Of a DNA stretch of 64,000 bases, positions 1 through 15,000 are shown one piece after another. The translations under genes and the position numbers were made by a program. The notes under the pieces were generated by a model, which was given only the letters and a program-made list of their open reading frames with translations, ran no database searches and was not told the DNA's origin. Origin of the DNA: Elmis aenea (taxonomy: Eukaryota; Arthropoda; Insecta; Coleoptera; Elmidae); NCBI GenBank assembly GCA_947652605.1, contig OX393583.1, forward strand, positions 8,907,222-8,971,221, given 5' to 3'. Position 1 is the first letter of the stretch; every line of letters begins with the position of its first letter.

Positions 1-3000
1 AAAACCAGCTCATTGAAAGACATATGCAAAACAATTTTTTTCATGTAAAGATGCTATGGGTAAACTCTTCCTGTGATATACAAGTCAATAATTAAAATTG
101 TTTAGAAATAGTCGCTCAAGGAACAGATGTATTATCTACAGCACGGTCGTTTTATGAAATTATTAAAAATTAAAACCAGCTCATTGAAAGACATATGCAA
201 AACAATTTTTTTCATGTAAAGATGCTATGGGTAAACTCTTCCTGTGATATACAAGTCAATAATTAAAATTGTTTAGAAATAATCGCTCAAGGAACACATG
301 TATTATCTACAGCACGGTCGTTTTATGAAATTATTAAAAATTAAAACCAGCTCATTGAAAGACATATGCAAAACAATTTTTTTTATGTAAAGATGCTATG
401 GGTAAACTTTTGCTGTGATATACAAGTCAATAATTAAAATTGTTTAGAAATAATCGCTCAAGGAACACATGTATTATCTACAGCACGGTCGTTTTATGAA
501 ATTATTAAAAATTAAAACCAGCTCATTGAAAGACATATGCAAAACAATTTTTTTCATGTAAATATGCGATGGATAAACTCTTTCTGTGATATACAAGTCA
601 ATAATTAAAATTGTTTAGAAATAGTCGCTCAAGGAATAGATGTATTATCTACAGCACGGTCGTTTTATGAAATTATTAAAAATTAAAACCAGCTCATTGA
701 AAGACATATGCAAAACAATTTTTTTCATGTAAAGATGCTATGGGTAAACTCTTCCTGTGATATACAAGTCAATAATTAAAATTGTTTAGAAATAGTCGCT
801 CAAGGAACAGATGTATTATCTACAGCACGGTCGTTTTATGAAATTATTAAAAATTAAAACCAGCTCATTGAAAGACATATGCAAAACAATTTTTTTCATG
901 TAAAGATGCTATGGGTAAACTCTTCCTGTGATATACAAGTCAATAATTAAAATTGTTTAGAAATAATCGCTCAAGGAACACATGTATTATCTACAGCACG
1001 GTCGTTTTATGAAATTATTAAAAATTAAAACCAGCTCATTGAAAGACATATGCAAAACAATTTTTTTCATGTAAAGATGCTATGGGTAAACTCTTCCTGT
1101 GATATACAAGTCAATAATTAAAATTGTTTAGAAATAGTCGCTCAAGGAACAGATGTATTATCTACAGCACGGTCGTTTTATGAAATTATTTAAAATTAAA
1201 ACCAGCTCATTGAAAGACATATGCAAAACAATTTTTTTCATGTAAAGATGCTATGGGTAAACTTTTGCTGTGATATACAAGTCAATAATTAAAATTGTTT
1301 AGAAATAATCGCTCAAGGAACACATGTATTAACTAAAGCACGGTCTTTTTAGGAAATTATTAAAAATTAAAACCAGCTCATTGAAAGACATATACAAAAC
1401 AATTTTTTTCATGTAAAGAAGCTATGGGTAAACTCTTCCTGTGATATACAAGTCAATAATTAAAATTGTTTAGAAATAATCGCTCAAGGAACACATGTAT
1501 TAACTAAAGCACGGTCTTTTTAGGAAATTTTTAAAAATTAAAACCAGCTCATTGAAAGATATATGCAAAACAATTTTTTTCATATAAAGATGCGATGGAT
1601 AAACTCTTTCTGTGATATACAAGTCAATAATTAAAATTGTTTAGAAATAGTCGCTCAAGGAACACATGTATTATCTACAGCACGGTCGTTGTATGAAATT
1701 ATTAAAAATTAAAACCAGCTCATTGAAAGACATATGCAAAACAATTTTTTTCATGTAAAGATGCTATGGGTAAACTCTTCCTGTGATATACAAGTCAATA
1801 ATTAAAATTGTTAAGAAATAGTCGCTCAAGGAACACATGTATTAACTAAAGCACGGTCTTTTTAGGAAATTATTAAAAATTAAAACCAGCTCATTGAAAG
1901 ACATATGCAAAACAATTTTTTTCATGTAAAGATGCTATGGGTAAACTCTTCCTGTGATATACAAGTCAATAATTAAAATTGTTTAGAAATAGTCGCTCAA
2001 GGAACAGATGTATTATCTACAGCATGGTTGTTTTATGAAATTTTTAAAAATTAAATCCAGCTCATTGAAAGACATATGCAAAACAATTTTTTTCATATAA
2101 AGATGCTATGGGTAAACTCTTCCTGTGATATACAAGTCAATAATTAAAATTGTTTAGAAATAGTCGCTCAAGGAACAGATGTATTATCTACAGCACGGTC
2201 GTTTTATGAAATTATTTAAAATTAAAACCAGCTCATTGAAAGACATATGCAAAACAATTTTTTTCATGTAAAGATGCTATGGGTAAACTTTTGCTGTGAT
2301 ATACAAGTCAATAATTAAAATTGTTTAGAAATAATCGCTCAAGGAACACATGTATTAACTAAAGCACGGTCTTTTTAGGAAATTATTAAAAATTAAAACC
2401 AGCTCATTGAAAGACATATACAAAACAATTTTTTTCATGTAAAGAAGCTATGGGTAAACTCTTCCTGTGATATACAAGTCAATAATTAAAATTGTTTAGA
2501 AATAATCGCTCAAGGAACACATGTATTAACTAAAGCACGGTCTTTTTAGGAAATTTTTAAAAATTAAAACCAGCTCATTGAAAGATATATGCAAAACAAT
2601 TTTTTTCATATAAAGATACGATGGATAAACTCTTTCTGTGATATACAAGTCAATAATTAAAATTGTTTAGAAATAGTCGCTCAAGGAACACATGTATTAT
2701 CTACAGCACGGTCGTTGTATGAAATTATTAAAAATTAAAACCAGCTCATTGAAAGACATATGCAAAACAATTTTTTTCATGTAAAGATGCTATGGGTAAA
2801 CTCTTCCTGTGATATACAAGTCAATAATTAAAATTGTTAAGAAATAGTCGCTCAAGGAACACATGTATTAACTAAAGCACGGTCTTTTTAGGAAATTATT
2901 AAAAATTAAAACCAGCTCATTGAAAGACATATGCAAAACAATTTTTTTCATGTAAAGATGCTATGGGTAAACTCTTCCTGTGATATACAAGTCAATAATT

Positions 3001-6000
3001 AAAATTGTTTAGAAATAGTCGCTCAAGGAACAGATGTATTATCTACAGCATGGTTGTTTTATGAAATTTTTAAAAATTAAATCCAGCTCATTGAAAGACA
3101 TATGCAAAACAATTTTTTTCATATAAAGATGCTATGGGTAAACTCTTCCTGTGATATACAAGTCAATAATTAAAATTGTTTAGAAATAGTCGCTCAAGGA
3201 ACAGATGTATTATCTACAGCACGGTCGTTTTATGAAATTATTTAAAATTAAAACCAGCTCATTGAAAGACATATGCAAAACAATTTTTTTCATGTAAAGA
3301 TGCTATGGGTAAACTCTTCCTGTGATATACAAGTCAATAATTAAAATTGTTAAGAAATAGTCGCTCAAGGAACACATGTATTAACTAAAGCACGGTCTTT
3401 TTAGGAAATTATTAAAAATTAAAACCAGCTCATTGAAAGACATATGCAAAACAATTTTTTTCATGTAAAGATGCTATGGGTAAACTCTTCCTGTGATATA
3501 CAAGTCAATAATTAAAATTGTTTAGAAATAGTCGCTCAAGGAACAGATGTATTATCTACAGCATGGTTGTTTTATGAAATTTTTAAAAATTAAATCCAGC
3601 TCATTGAAAGACATATGCAAAACAATTTTTTTCATGTAAAGATGCTATGGGTAAACTCTTCCTGTGATATACAAGTCAATAATTAAAATTGTTTAGAAAT
3701 AGTCGCTCAAGGAACAGATGTATTATCTACAGCATGGTTGTTTTATGAAATTTTTAAAAATTAAATCCAGCTCATTGAAAGACATATGCAAAACAATTTT
3801 TTTCATGTAAAGATGCGATGGATAAACTCTTTCTGTGATATACAAGTCAATAATTAAAATTGTTTAGAAATAGTCGCTCAAGGAACAGATGTATTATCTA
3901 CAGCACGGTCGTTTTATGAAATTAATAAAAACTAAAACCAGCTCATTGAAAGACATATGCAAAACAATTTTTTTCATGTAAAGATGCGATGGATAAACTC
4001 TTTCTGTGATATACAAGTCAATAATTATAATTGTTTAGAAATAGTCGCTCAAGGAACACATGTATTATCAACAGCAAGGTCGTTTTATGAAATTATTAAA
4101 AATTAAAACCAGCTTATTGAAAGACATATGCAATACAATTTTTTTCATGTAAAGATGCGATGGATAAACTCTTTCTGTGATATACAAGTCAATAATTATA
4201 ATTGTTTAGAAATAGTCGCTCAAGGAACACATGTATTATCAACAGCAAGGTCGTTTTATAAAATTATTAAAAATTAAAACCAGCTTATTGAAAGACATAT
4301 GCAAAACAATTTTTTTCATGTAAAGATGCGATGGATAAACTCTTTCTGTGATATACAAGTCAATAATTAAAATTGTTTAGAAATAGTCGCTCAAGGAACA
4401 GATGTATTATCTACAGCACGGTCGTTTTATGAAATTATTAAAAATTAAAACCAGCTCATTGAAAGACATATGCAAAACAATTTTATTCATGTAAAGATGC
4501 GATGGATAAACTCTTTCTGTGATATACAAGTCAATAATTATAATTGTTTAGAAATAGTCGCTCAAGGAACAGATGTATTATCTACAGCACGGTCGTTTTA
4601 TGAAATTATTAAAAATTAAAACCAGCTCATTGAAAGACATATGCAAAACAATTTTTTTCATGTAAAGATGCTATGGGTAAACTCTTCCTGTGATATACAA
4701 GTCAATAATTAAAATTGTTTAGAAATAATCGCTCAAGGAACACATGTACTATCTACAGCACGGTCGTTTTATGAAATTATTAAAAATTAAAACCAGCTCA
4801 TTGAAAGACATATTATGCAAAACAATTTTTTTCATGTAAAGATGCTATGGGTAAACTCTTCCTGTGATATACAAGTCAATAATTAAAATTGTTTAGAAAT
4901 AGTCGCTCAAGGAACAGATGTATTATCTACAGCACGGTCGTTTTATGAAATTATTAAAAATTAAAACCAGCTCATTGAAAGACATATGCAAAACAATTTT
5001 TTTCATGTAAAGATGCGATGGATAAACTCTTTCTGTGATATACAAGTCAATAATTAAAATTGTTTAGAAATAGTCGCTCAAGGAACTGATGTATTATCTA
5101 CAGCACGGTCGTTTTATGAAATTATTAAAAATTAAAACCAGCTCATTGAAAGACATATGCAAAACAATTTTTTTCATGTAAAGATGCTATGGGTAAACTC
5201 TTCCTGTGATATACAAGTCATTAATTAAAATTGTTTAGAAATAGTCGCTCAAGGAACAGATGTATTATCTACAGCACGGTCGTTTTATGAAATTATTAAA
5301 AACTAAAACCAGCTCATTGAAAGACATATGCAAAACAATTTTTTTCATGTAAAGATGCGATGGATAAACTCTTCCTGTGATATACAAGTCAATAATTAAA
5401 ATTGTTAAGAAATAATCGCTCAAGGAACACATGTATTAACTAAAGCACGGTCTTTTTAGGAAATTATTAAAAATTAAAACCAGCTCATTGAAAGACATAT
5501 GCAAAACAATTTTTTTCATGTAAAGATGCGATGGATAAACTCTTTCTGTGATATACAAGTCAATAATTATAATTGTTTAGAAATAGTCGCTCAATGAACA
5601 CATGTATTATCAACAGCAAGGTCGTTTTATGAAATTATTAAAAATTAAAACCAGCTTATTGAAAGACATATGCAATACAATTTTTTTCATGTAAATATGC
5701 GATAGATAAACTCTTTCTATGATATACAAGTCAATAATTATAATTGTTTAGAAATAGTCGCTCATGTATTATCAACAGCAAGGTCGTTTTATGAAATTAT
5801 TAAAAATTAAAACCAGCTCATTGAAAGACATATGCAAAACAATTTTTTTCATGTAAAGATGCGATGGATAAACTCTTTCTGTGATATACAAGTCAATAAT
5901 TATAATTGTTTAGAAATAGTCGCTCAAGGAACACATGTATTATCTACAGCAAGGTCGTTTTATGAAATTATTAAAAATTAAAACCAGCTTATTGAAAGAC

Positions 6001-9000
6001 ATATGCAAAACAATTTTTTTCATGTAAAGATGCGATGGATAAACTCTTTCTGTGATATACAAGTCAATAATTAAATTTGTTTAGAAATAGTCGCTCAAGG
6101 AACACATGTATTAACTAAAGCACGGTCTTTTTATAAAATTATTAAAAATTAAAACCAGCTCATTGAAAGACATATGCAAAACAATTTTTTTCATGTAAAG
6201 ATGCGATGGATAAACTCTTTCTGTGATATACAAGTCAATAATTATAATTGTTTAGAAATAGTCGCTCAATGAACACATGTATTATCAACAGCAAGGTCGT
6301 TTTATGAAATTATTAAAAATTAAAACCAGCTTATTGAAAGACATATGCAAAACAATTTTTTTCATGTAAAGATGCGATGGATAAACTCTTTCTGTGATAT
6401 ACAAGTCAATAATTAAAATTGTTTAGAAATAGTCGCTCAAGGAACAGATGTATTATCTACAGCACGGTCGTTTTATGAAATTATTAAAAATTAAAACCAG
6501 CTCATTGAAAGACATATGCAAAACAATTTTTTTCATGTAAAGATGCGATGGATAAACTCTTTCTGTGATATACAAGTCAATAATTATAATTGTTTAGAAA
6601 TAGTCGCTCAAGGAACACATGTATTATCAACAGCAAGGTCGTTTTATGAAATTATTAAAAATTAAAACCAGCTCATTGAAAGACATATGCAAAACAATTT
6701 TTTTCATGTAAAGATGCGATGGATAAACTCTTTCTGTGATATACAAGTCAATAATTATAATTGTTTAGAAATAGTCGCTCAAGGAACACATGTATTATCA
6801 ACAGCAAGGTCGTTTTATGAAATTATTAAAAATTAAAACCAGCTCATTGAAAGACATATGCAAAACAATTTTTTTCATGTAAAGATGCGATGGATAAACT
6901 CTTTCTGTGATATACAAGTCAATAATTATAATTGTTTAGAAATAGTCGCTCAAGGAACACATGTATTATCAACAGCAAGGTCGTTTTATGAAATTATTAA
7001 AAATTAAAACCAGCTCATTGAAAGACATATGCAAAACAATTTTTTTCATGTAAAGATGCGATGGATAAACTCTTTCTGTGATATACAAGTCAATAATTAT
7101 AATTGTTTAGAAATAGTCGCTCAAGGAACACATGTATTATCAACAGCAAGGTCGTTTTATGAAATTATTAAAAATTAAAACCAGCTTATTGAAAGACATA
7201 TGCAAAACAATTTTTTTCATGTAAAGATGCGATGGATAAACTCTTTCTGTGATATACAAGTCAATAATTATAATTGTTTAGAAATAGTCGCTCAAGGAAC
7301 ACATGTAATATCAACAGCAAGGTCGTTTTATAAAATTAATAAAAATTAAAACCAGCTTATTGAAAGACATATGCAAAACAATTTTTTTCATGTAAAGATG
7401 CGATGGATAAACTCTTTCTGTGATATACAAGTCAATAATTAAAATTGTTTAGAAATAGTCGCTCAAGGAACAGATGTATTATCTACAGCACGGTCGTTTT
7501 ATGAAATTATTAAAAATTAAAACCAGCTCATTGAAAGACATATGCAAAACAATTTTTTTCATGTAAAGATGCGATGGATAAACTCTTTCTGTGATATACA
7601 AGTCAATAATTAAAATTGTTTAGAAATAGTCGCTCAAGGAACAGATGTATTATCTACAGCACGGTCGTTTTATGAAATTATTAAAAATTAAAACCAGCTC
7701 ATTGAAAGACATATGCAAAACAATTTTATTCATGTAAAGATGCGATGGATAAACTCTTTCTGTGATATACAAGTCAATAATTATAATTGTTTAGAAATAG
7801 TCGCTCAAGGAACAGATGTATTATCTACAGCACGGTCGTTTTATGAAATTATTAAAAATTAAAACCAGCTCATTGAAAGACATATGCAAAACAATTTTTT
7901 TCATGTAAAGATGCTATGGGTAAACTCTTCCTGTGATATACAAGTCAATAATTAAAATTGTTTAGAAATAATCGCTCAAGGAACACATGTATTATCTACA
8001 GCACGGTCGTTTTATGAAATTATTAAAAATTAAAACCAGCTCATTGAAAGACATATGCAAAACAATTTTTTTCATGTAAAGATGCTATGGGTAAACTCTT
8101 CCTGTGATATACAAGTCAATAATTAAAATTGTTTAGAAATAGTCGCTCAAGGAACAGATGTATTATCTACAGCACGGTCGTTTTATGAAATTATTAAAAA
8201 TTAAAACCAGCTCATTGAAAGACATATGCAAAACAATTTTTTTCATGTAAAGATGCGATGGATAAACTCTTTCTGTGATATACAAGTCAATAATTAAAAT
8301 TGTTTAGAAATAGTCGCTCAAGGAACAGATGTATTATCTACAGCACGGTCGTTTTATGAAATTATTAAAAACTAAAACCAGCTCATTGAAAGACATATGC
8401 AAAACAATTTTTTTCATGTAAAGATGCGATGGATAAACTCTTTCTGTGATATACAAGTCAATAATTATAATTGTTTAGAAATAGTCGCTCAATGAACACA
8501 TGTATTATCAACAGCAAGGTCGTTTTATGAAATTATTAAAAATTAAAACCAGCTTATTGAAAGACATATGCGAAACAATTTTTTTCATGTAAAGATGCGA
8601 TAGATAAACTCTTTCTATGATATACAAGTCAATAATTATAATTGTTTAGAAATAGTCGCTCAAGGAACACATGTATTATCAACAGCAAGGTCGTTTTATG
8701 AAATTATTAAAAATTAAAACCAGCTTATTGAAAGACATATGCAATACAATTTTTTTCATGTAAAGATGCGATAGATAAACTCTTTCTATGATATACAAGT
8801 CAATAATTATAATTGTTTAGAAATAGTCGCTCAAGGAACACATGTATTATCAACAGCAAGGTCGTTTTATGAAATTATTAAAAATTAAAACCAGCTCATT
8901 GAAAGACATATGCAAAACAATTTTTTTCATGTAAAGATGCGATGGATAAACTCTTTCTGTGATATACAAGTCAATAATTATAATTGTTTAGAAATAGTCG

Positions 9001-12000
9001 CTCAAGGAACACATGTATTATCAACAGCAAGGTCGTTTTATGAAATTATTAAAAATTAAAACCAGCTTATTGAAAGACATATGCGAAACAATTTTTTTCA
9101 TGTAAAGATGCGATAGATAAACTCTTTCTATGATATACAAGTCAATAATTATAATTGTTTAGAAATAGTCGCTCAAGGAACACATGTATTATCAACAGCA
9201 AGGTCGTTTTATGAAATTATTAAAAATTAAAACCAGCTTATTGAAAGACATATGCGAAACAATTTTTTTCATGTAAAGATGCGATAGATAAACTCTTTCT
9301 GTGATATACAAGTCAATAATTATAATTGTTTAGAAATAGTCGCTCAAGGAACACATGTATTATCAACAGCAAGGTCGTTTTATGAAATTATTAAAAATTA
9401 AAACCAGCTTATTGAAAGACATATGCGAAACAATTTTTGTCATGTAAAGATGCGATAGATAAACTCTTTCTATGATATACAAGTCAATAATTATAATTGT
9501 TTAGAAATAGTCGCTCAAGGAACACATGTATTATCAACAGCAAGGTCGTTTTATGAAATTATTAAAAATTAAAACCAGCTTATTGAAAGACATATGCAAT
9601 ACAATTTTTTTCATGTAAAGATGCGATAGATAAACTCTTTCTATGATATACAAGTCAATAATTATAATTGTTTAGAAATAGTCGCTCAAGGAACACATGT
9701 ATTATCAACAGCAAGGTCGTTTTATGAAATTATTAAAAATTAAAACCAGCTCATTGAAAGACATATGCAAAACAATTTTATTCATGTAAAGATGCGATGG
9801 ATAAACTCTTTCTGTGATATACAAGTCAATAATTATAATTGTTTAGAAATAGTCGCTCAAGGAACACATGTATTATCAACAGCAAGGTCGTTTTATGAAA
9901 TTATTAAAAATTAAAACCAGCTTATTGAAAGACATATGCAAAACAATTTTTTTCATGTAAAGATGCGATGGATAAACTCTTTCTATGATATACAAGTCAA
10001 TAATTATAATTATTGTTTAGAAATAGTCGCTCAAAGAACACATGTATTATCAACAGCAAGGTCGTTTTATAAAATTATTAAAAATTAAAACCAGCTTATT
10101 GAAAGACATATGCAAAACAATTTTTTTCATGTAAAGATGCGATGGATAAACTCTTTCTGTGATATACAAGTCAATAATTAAAATTGTTTAGAAATAGTCG
10201 CTCAAGGAACAGATGTATTATCTACAGCACGGTCGTTTTATGAAATTATTAAAAATTAAAACCAGCTCATTGAAAGACATATGCAAAACAATTTTATTCA
10301 TGTAAAGATGCGATGGATAAACTCTTTCTGTGATATACAAGTCAATAATTATAATTGTTTAGAAATAGTCGCTCAAGGAACAGATGTATTATCTACAGCA
10401 CGGTCGTTTTATGAAATTATTAAAAACTAAAACCAGCTCATTGAAAGACATATGCAAAACATTTTTTTTCATGTAAAGATGCGATGGATAAACTCTTCCT
10501 GTGATATACAAGTCAATAATTAAAATTGTTAAGAAATAGTCGCTCAAGGAACACATGTATTATCAACAGCAAGGTCGTTTTATGAAATTATTAAAAATTA
10601 AAACCAGCTTATTGAAAGACATATGCAAAACAATTTTTTTCATGTAAAGATGCGATGGATAAACTCTTTCTGTGATATACAAGTCAATAATTATAATTGT
10701 TTAAAAATAGTCGCTCAAGGAACACATGTATTATCAACAGCAAGGTCGTTTTATGAAATTATTAAAAATTAAAACCAGCTTATTGAAAGACATATGCAAA
10801 ACAATTTTTTTCATGTAAAGATGCGATGGATAAACTCTTTCTGTGATATACAAGTCAATAATTATAATTGTTTAGAAATAGTCGCTCAAGGAACACATGT
10901 ATTATCAACAGCAAGGTCGTTTTATGAAATTATTAAAAATTAAAACCAGCTCATTGAAAGACATATGCAAAACAATTTTTTTCATGTAAAGATGCGATGG
11001 ATAAACTCTTTCTGTGATATACAAGTCAATAATTATAATTGTTTAGAAATAGTCGCTCAAGGAACACATGTATTAACAACAGCAAGGTCGTTTTATGAAA
11101 TTATTAAAAATTAAAACCAGCTTATTGAAAGACATATGCAAAACAATTTTTTTCATGTAAAGATGCGATGGATAAACTCTTTCTGTGATATACAAGTCAA
11201 TAATTATAATTGTTTAGAAATAGTCGCTCAAGGAACACATGTAATATCAACAGCAAGGTCGTTTTATAAAATTATTAAAAATTAAAACCAGCTTATTGAA
11301 AGACATATGCAAAACAATTTTTTTCATGTAAAGATGCGATGGATAAACTCTTTCTGTGATATACAAGTCAATAATTAAAATTGTTTAGAAATAGTCGCTC
11401 AAGGAACAGATGTATTATCTACAGCACGGTCGTTTTATGAAATTATTAAAAATTAAAACCAGCTCATTGAAAGACATATGCAAAACAATTTTTTTCATGT
11501 AAAGATGCGATGGATAAACTCTTTCTGTGATATACAAGTCAATAATTAAAATTGTTTAGAAATAGTCGCTCAAGGAACAGATGTATTATCTACAGCACGG
11601 TCGTTTTATGAAATTATTAAAAATTAAAACCAGCTCATTGAAAGACATATGCAAAACAATTTTATTCATGTAAAGATGCGATGGATAAACTCTTTCTGTG
11701 ATATACAAGTCAATAATTATAATTGTTTAGAAAAAGTCGCTCAAGGAACAGATGTATTATCTACAGCACGGTCGTTTTATGAAATTATTAAAAATTAAAA
11801 CCAGCTCATTGAAAGACATATGCAAAACAATTTTTTTCATGTAAAGATGCTATGGGTAAACTCTTCCTGTGATATACAAGTCAATAATTAAAATTGTTTA
11901 GAAATAATCGCTCAAGGAACACATGTATTATCTACAGCACGGTCGTTTTATGAAATTATTAAAAATTAAAACCAGCTCATTGAAAGACATATGCAAAACA

Positions 12001-15000
12001 ATTTTTTTCATGTAAAGATGCTATGGGTAAACTCTTCCTGTGATATACAAGTCAATAATTAAAATTGTTTAGAAATAGTCGCTCAAGGAACAGATGTATT
12101 ATCTACAGCACGGTCGTTTTATGAAATTATTAAAAATTAAAACCAGCTCATTGAAAGACATATGCAAAACAATTTTTTTCATGTAAAGATGCTATGGGTA
12201 AACTCTTCCTGTGATATACAAGTCAATAATTAAAATTGTTTAGAAATAGTCGCTCAAGGAACAGATGTATTATCTACAGCACGGTCGTTTTATGAAATTA
12301 TTAAAAATTAAAACCAGCTCATTGAAAGACATATGCAAAACAATTTTTTTCATGTAAAGATGCGATGGATAAACTCTTTCTGTGATATACAAGTCAATAA
12401 TTATAATTGTTTAGAAATAGTCGCTCAATGAACACATGTATTATCAACAGCAAGGTCGTTTTATGAAATTATTAAAAATTAAAACCAGCTTATTGAAAGA
12501 CATATGCAATACAATTTTTTTCATGTAAAGATGCGATAGATAAACTCTTTCTGTGATATACAAGTCAATAATTATAATTGTTTAGAAATAGTCGCTCAAG
12601 GAACACATGTATTATCAACAGCAAGGTCGTTTTATGAAATTATTAAAAATTTAAACCAGCTTATTGAAAGACATATGCGAAACAATTTTTTTCATGTAAA
12701 GATGCGATAGATAAACTCTTTCTATGATATACAAGTCAATAATTATAATTGTTTAGAAATAGTCGCTCAAGGAACACATGTATTATCAACAGCAAGGTCG
12801 TTTTATGAAATTATTAAAAATTAAAACCAGCTTATTGAAAGACATATGCAATACAATTTTTTTCATGTAAAGATGCGATAGATAAACTCTTTCTATGATA
12901 TACAAGTCAATAATTATAATTGTTTAGAAATAGTCGCTCAAGGAACACATGTATTATCAACAGCAAGGTCGTTTTATGAAATTATTAAAAATTAAAACCA
13001 GCTCATTGAAAGACATATGCAAAACAATTTTTTTCATGTAAAGATGCGATGGATAAACTCTTTCTGTGATATACAAGTCAATAATTATAATTGTTTAGAA
13101 ATAGTCGCTCAAGGAACACATGTATTATCAACAGCAAGGTCGTTTTATGAAATTATTAAAAATTAAAACCAGCTTATTGAAAGACATATGCAAAACAATT
13201 TTTTTCATGTAAAGATGCGATGGATAAACTCTTTCTATGATATACAAGTCAATAATTATAATTATTGTTTAGAAATAGTCGCTCAAAGAACACATGTATT
13301 ATCAACAGCAAGGTCGTTTTATAAAATTATTAAAAATTAAAACCAGCTTATTGAAAGACATATGCAAAACAATTTTTTTCATGTAAAGATGCGATGGATA
13401 AACTCTTTCTGTGATATACAAGTCAATAATTAAAATTGTTTAGAAATAGTCGCTCAAGGAACAGATGTATTATCTACAGCACGGTCGTTTTATGAAATTA
13501 TTAAAAATTAAAACCAGCTCATTGAAAGACATATGCAAAACAATTTTATTCATGTAAAGATGCGATGGATAAACTCTTTCTGTGATATACAAGTCAATAA
13601 TTATAATTGTTTAGAAATAGTCGCTCAAGGAACAGATGTATTATCTACAGCACGGTCGTTTTATGAAATTATTAAAAACTAAAACCAGCTCATTGAAAGA
13701 CATATGCAAAACAATTTTTTTCATGTAAAGATGCGATGGATAAACTCTTCCTGTGATATACAAGTCAATAATTAAAATTGTTAAGAAATAATCGCTCAAG
13801 GAACACATGTATTATCAACAGCAAGGTCGTTTTATGAAATTATTAAAAATTAAAACCAGCTTATTGAAAGACATATGCAAAACAATTTTTTTCATGTAAA
13901 GATGCGATGGATAAACTCTTTCTGTGATATACAAGTCAATAATTATAATTGTTTAAAAATAGTCGCTCAAGGAACACATGTATTATCAACAGCAAGGTCG
14001 TTTTATGAAATTATTAAAAATTAAAACCAGCTTATTGAAAGACATATGCAAAACAATTTTTTTCATGTAAAGATGCGATGGATAAACTCTTTCTGTGATA
14101 TACAAGTCAATAATTATAATTGTTTAGAAATAGTCGCTCAAGGAACACATGTATTATCAACAGCAAGGTCGTTTTATGAAATTATTAAAAATTAAAACCA
14201 GCATATTGAAAGACATATGCAAAACAATTTTTTTCATGTAAAGATGTGATGGATAAACTCTTTCTATGATATACAAGTCAATAATTATAATTGTTTAGAA
14301 ATAGTCGCTCAAGGAACACATGTATTATCAACAGCAAGGTCGTTTTATGAAATTATTAAAAATTAAAACCAGCTCATTGAAAGACATATGCAAAACAATT
14401 TTTTTCATGTAAAGATGCGATGGATAAACTCTTTCTGTGATATACAAGTCAATAATTATAATTGTTTAGAAATAGTCGCTCAAGGAACACATGTATTATC
14501 AACAGCAAGGTCGTTTTATGAAATTATTAAAAATTAAAACCAGCTTATTGAAAGACATATGCAAAACAATTTTTTTCATGTAAAGATGCGATGGATAAAC
14601 TCTTTCTATGATATACAAGTCAATAATTATAATTGTTTAGAAATAGTCGCTCAAGGAACACATGTATTATCAACAGCAAGGTCGTTTTATGAAATTATTA
14701 AAAATTAAAACCAGCTCATTGAAAGACATATGCAAAACAATTTTTTTCATGTAAAGATGCGATGGATAAACTCTTTCTGTGATATACAAGTCAATAATTA
14801 TAATTGTTTAGAAATAGTCGCTCAAGGAACACATGTATTATCAACAGCAAGGTCGTTTTATGAAATTATTAAAAATTAAAACCAGCTTATTGAAAGACAT
14901 ATGCAAAACAATTTTTTTCATGTAAAGATGCGATGGATAAACTCTTTCTGTGATATACAAGTCAATAATTATAATTGTTTAGAAATAGTCGCTCAAGGAA

